From: JALHMI01 sp964598535
GTDB taxonomy: Bacteria; Planctomycetota; Planctomycetia; Pirellulales; PALSA-1355
Direction of reading: 5' to 3'
Length of the DNA stretch: 64,000 nucleotides
Assembly: GCA_964598535.1 (NCBI GenBank)
Contig: CAZRCI010000010.1
Location: 1-64,000, forward strand
Of the stretch, positions 63,493 to 64,000 are shown piece after piece. The stretch's first letter is position 1. Every line of letters begins with the position of its first letter. The notes below the pieces were generated by a model. It saw only the letters and a list, made by a program, of their open reading frames with translations. It searched no databases and was not told the DNA's origin. The translations under genes and the position numbers were made by a program.

Positions 63493-64000
63493 ATGCACGC
63501 AATTCGTCGTACCGCCCTTCGTTCCTGCGTACTCTCGGCCGTCATAGCCATCGCGCTTCTTGGTGCGCATCGGACCGCGGCGCTCGGCGTCGAGTTGCGA
63601 TGGAAGTTCAAGCCCGGCGAGACTGTCCGTTTTGAAACCACGATGGATATGCTCCAGGACATGGAGATCGGCGGTCAGCAACTCAATTCGAAGATGTCGC
63701 AAGTCATGGAGATGACCTGGCAAGTGAAAGAGGCCGGCGAGGAACAATCGATTATCGATGTCACGATCGACCAGGTGCATTTTGAAATGACGCCGCCGGG
63801 GCCGGGCGCCAAGCCAATCGTTTACGATTCAAAGAACGAGGCGCACGAAGGACCGGCCCAGATGATGGCGCCGCTGTTTGGAGCAATGACCGGCCAGCCG
63901 ATGAGGCTGACCGTCACGCCGCTGGGCGAAGTGAAGGACATTCAACTGCCAGAATCGATGATCGAGGCCATGAAGAAGGCTGGTCCCGGCGCGGCCGATT
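63493..64000 (+). CDS. DUF6263-like exported protein (3' truncated by window)
   Basis: 169 codons are seen, then the window ends. A signal peptide (LRSCVLSAVIAIALLGAH) leads to LRWKFKPGETVRFETTMDM, the characteristic start of DUF6263 proteins (long β-sheet, lipoprotein-like, unknown role). Further blocks MEMTWQVKEAGEEQSIIDV and PMRLTVTPLGEVKDI fit. Start ATG at 63493. The family call is moderate. Confidence 0.75.
   Translation, partial: MHAIRRTALRSCVLSAVIAIALLGAHRTAALGVELRWKFKPGETVRFETTMDMLQDMEIGGQQLNSKMSQVMEMTWQVKEAGEEQSIIDVTIDQVHFEMTPPGPGAKPIVYDSKNEAHEGPAQMMAPLFGAMTGQPMRLTVTPLGEVKDIQLPESMIEAMKKAGPGAAD

Overview
The window comes from a GC-rich planctomycete, most likely of the Pirellulales/Lacipirellulaceae type. 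The evidence is the repeated occurrence of families typical of that phylum: DUF1549/DUF1553 plus DUF1501 gene pairs, a PVC-type CxxCH β-propeller/HEAT protein, a PEP-CTERM protein, many twin-arginine signals, and several FixLJ- and NtrC-type regulators. No rRNA, tRNA, CRISPR array, phage or insertion sequence was recognised. The assembly has a 10-N gap at 10199-10208.

Layout. 1-6.9 kb: 3' end of carB, the fluoride channel gene crcB, a large hairpin-rich repeat, an MFS carrier, a hotdog thioesterase, a YceI protein, a membrane protein, an alcohol dehydrogenase and a BON protein. 6.9-13 kb: a stress and signalling block with two universal stress proteins around a small cytochrome c, facing an NtrC-type regulator across divergent σ54-type promoters; then the gap, a second NtrC-type fragment, a small membrane protein and a globin-coupled histidine kinase. 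13-20 kb: a Ca2+-type P-ATPase and a DUF1549-DUF1501 module. 20-24 kb: a DksA-like protein, and Hsp20 translationally coupled to Lon. 24-33 kb: an Ldh-family oxidoreductase with a PEP-CTERM esterase; a cluster of substrate-binding lipoprotein, creatininase-like hydrolase and two paralogous proteins of unknown function; an exported peroxiredoxin; and a haem protein. 32-43 kb: a minus-strand operon with a PVC cytochrome, an isochorismatase-like hydrolase, a 1430-residue five-haem PA14/β-propeller protein and a D-aminoacylase-like hydrolase. 43-51 kb: nitrogen and redox-type regulation with a σ54 activator carrying a degenerate receiver, glnB behind a σ54 promoter, and a FixL/FixJ-like pair. 50-64 kb: a PEP-carboxykinase-like protein lacking two metal ligands, a CHAT-domain protein, a small lipoprotein, a GlsB-like membrane protein, an acetyltransferase, a second DUF1549-DUF1501 module, MarR, a metallo-β-lactamase-fold protein and a truncated DUF6263-like gene.

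How it fits together. σ54 control recurs: there are three activator genes or fragments and three sites that match TGGYAC-N5-TTGC exactly (upstream of a stress-protein gene, of an activator gene, and of glnB). The large secreted haem proteins with hydrolases point to periplasmic oxidation and hydrolysis of complex organic matter. At least four intergenic sites carry related hairpins that look like one dispersed repeat family. The least explained loci are the 26.3-30.8 kb cluster, the PEPCK-like protein and the hairpin family.
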